Of a stretch of DNA of 64,000 nt, positions 63,330 to 64,000 are shown one piece after another. This DNA comes from Niveispirillum cyanobacteriorum (GTDB taxonomy: Bacteria > Pseudomonadota > Alphaproteobacteria > Azospirillales > Azospirillaceae), in contig NZ_CP025611.1 in NCBI RefSeq assembly GCF_002868735.1, forward strand, positions 2,735,001 to 2,799,000. The letters run 5' to 3'. Position numbers and translations under genes: made by a program. Under the pieces are notes generated by a model. The model did not search any database and was not told where the DNA came from. It saw nothing but the letters and a program-made list of their open reading frames with translations. How positions within the stretch are numbered: position 1 is the first letter of the stretch; each line of letters opens with the position of its first letter.

Positions 63330-64000
63330 CCCAGGAAATGCCGGAGCCGCGTGGCCTTATCGCGTGGTTTGTCAGGAACAGTGTGGCTGCCAATCTTCTG
63401 ATGGTTGGGATGCTGGTCGGCGGCCTTATCGTAATGAGCCGGACCAAGGCCGAGGTGTTGCCGCAGATCGACCCAAGGGTGATCAGCGTTACGGTCGACT
63501 ATCCCGGCGCCACGCCGAAGGAGGTCGAGGACGCCATAACCCGGCGGGCGGAAGACGCGGTCATGGGGTTGACGGGCATCGAACGTGTCACCTCTGTTGC
63601 AGCAGAAAGCAAAGGTTTGATCACCATCGACGTCAGCGACTTCGCCGATGTCCAGTCCGTGAAAGAGGACGTGCACTCCGCCCTGGACCAACTGGTCGAC
63701 TTTCCGCCAACGGATGCCCATGAACCAAGGGTGACGGTGACCGAACCCGTGTCATCGGTGATGCGCCTTGTCATCGCTGGCACTGTGGGCGAGAAGGCGC
63801 TGAAACAGGCCGCAGAGAACCTCCGACGCGACCTGCTTGCCAGGGATGGCATCAGCATGGTGACCCTGCAGGGCGAGCGGGACTATGAGATCGCCGTCCA
63901 AGTGTCGGAAAAGGATCTCCGCGCCTACGACCTTCGCATCGAACAGGTCGCCGCCGCCGTTAGAGCTGCGTCCGTCAGCCTTTCCCTGGGGACGGTTCGC
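63326..64000 (+). CDS. RND efflux pump, inner-membrane transporter (3' end outside window)
   Basis: The first 225 residues of an AcrB/CusA-type RND transporter. First TM VAANLLMVGMLVGGLIVMSR, then the porter-domain start EVLPQIDPRVISVTVDYPGA and TPKEVEDAITRRAEDAVMGL, GIERVTSVAAESKG. The sequence resembles the HAE-type (organic compound) rather than metal exporters, but substrates cannot be read. ATG 63326 lies in an ATGA overlap. Confidence 0.93.
   Translation, partial: MTQEMPEPRGLIAWFVRNSVAANLLMVGMLVGGLIVMSRTKAEVLPQIDPRVISVTVDYPGATPKEVEDAITRRAEDAVMGLTGIERVTSVAAESKGLITIDVSDFADVQSVKEDVHSALDQLVDFPPTDAHEPRVTVTEPVSSVMRLVIAGTVGEKALKQAAENLRRDLLARDGISMVTLQGERDYEIAVQVSEKDLRAYDLRIEQVAAAVRAASVSLSLGTVR

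Overview
The window is high-GC DNA from an alphaproteobacterium. The mix of TonB-dependent receptors with catabolic genes, a TetR-controlled phenylacetate pathway, c-di-GMP proteins and IS21, IS66, IS110, IS3, ISL3 and IS5 elements suits Azospirillaceae (Niveispirillum/Azospirillum-like) or a sphingomonad. The genus is inference. No rRNA, tRNA or CRISPR array was seen.

Layout. 1-4.9 kb: a large serine recombinase that runs off the left edge, a small ORF, a soluble FtsH-like AAA/Zn-protease and the remains of a PD-(D/E)XK-like nuclease gene cut by an IS21 element (4861-7360). 7.9-9.8 kb: an AT-richer two-gene island with an MBL-fold hydrolase and a four-TM membrane protein, a candidate uncharacterised system. 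9.9-18.0 kb: a pile of insertion sequences (IS66 with a frameshifted transposase, an IS3 element split by an intact IS110, ISL3 and IS1111-type remnants) with a dihydrolipoamide dehydrogenase tail, a TetR regulator and paaY. 18.1-29.0 kb: the phenylacetyl-CoA (paa) catabolon, paaABCDE-paaF-EthD and paaHIJ on the minus strand and paaG-paaZ on the plus strand, with two GACCG/CGGTC operators over the promoters. 29.0-29.8 kb: an alpha/beta-hydrolase pseudogene and an IS1111-type relic. 30.2-39.6 kb: TetR/TonB receptor pair, then cytochrome c, a TTQ-type aromatic amine dehydrogenase with its maturation genes, a second cytochrome c, an aldehyde dehydrogenase and phenylacetate-CoA ligase. 39.7-48.7 kb: LuxR-type HTH protein, two paralogous exported amidohydrolases around a TonB receptor, class II HDAC-like deacetylase, HD-domain protein and secreted MBL hydrolase. 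49.4-53.7 kb: a PAS-GGDEF-EAL gene with an in-frame stop, a chemoreceptor-like protein and an active-looking diguanylate cyclase. 54.1-57.8 kb: an intact IS66 with perfect 8-bp target duplication and an IS5-type element. 57.9-64.0 kb: two-component system, EF-hand protein and an RND efflux operon that runs off the right edge.

How the genes fit. The amine dehydrogenase would turn a primary arylalkylamine such as phenylethylamine into the aldehyde, the aldehyde dehydrogenase makes the acid, PaaK activates it to phenylacetyl-CoA, and the paa genes open the ring and beta-oxidise it to acetyl-CoA and succinyl-CoA. One window thus holds a complete funnel from amine to central metabolism.

The strongest non-coding signal is in the 5' non-coding end of the intact IS110 element. 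Four short guide-like segments there match, in the order and geometry known for IS110 bridge RNAs, the two halves of its actual target (the catalytic-Asp codons of the IS3 orfB it split) and the two ends of the element itself.
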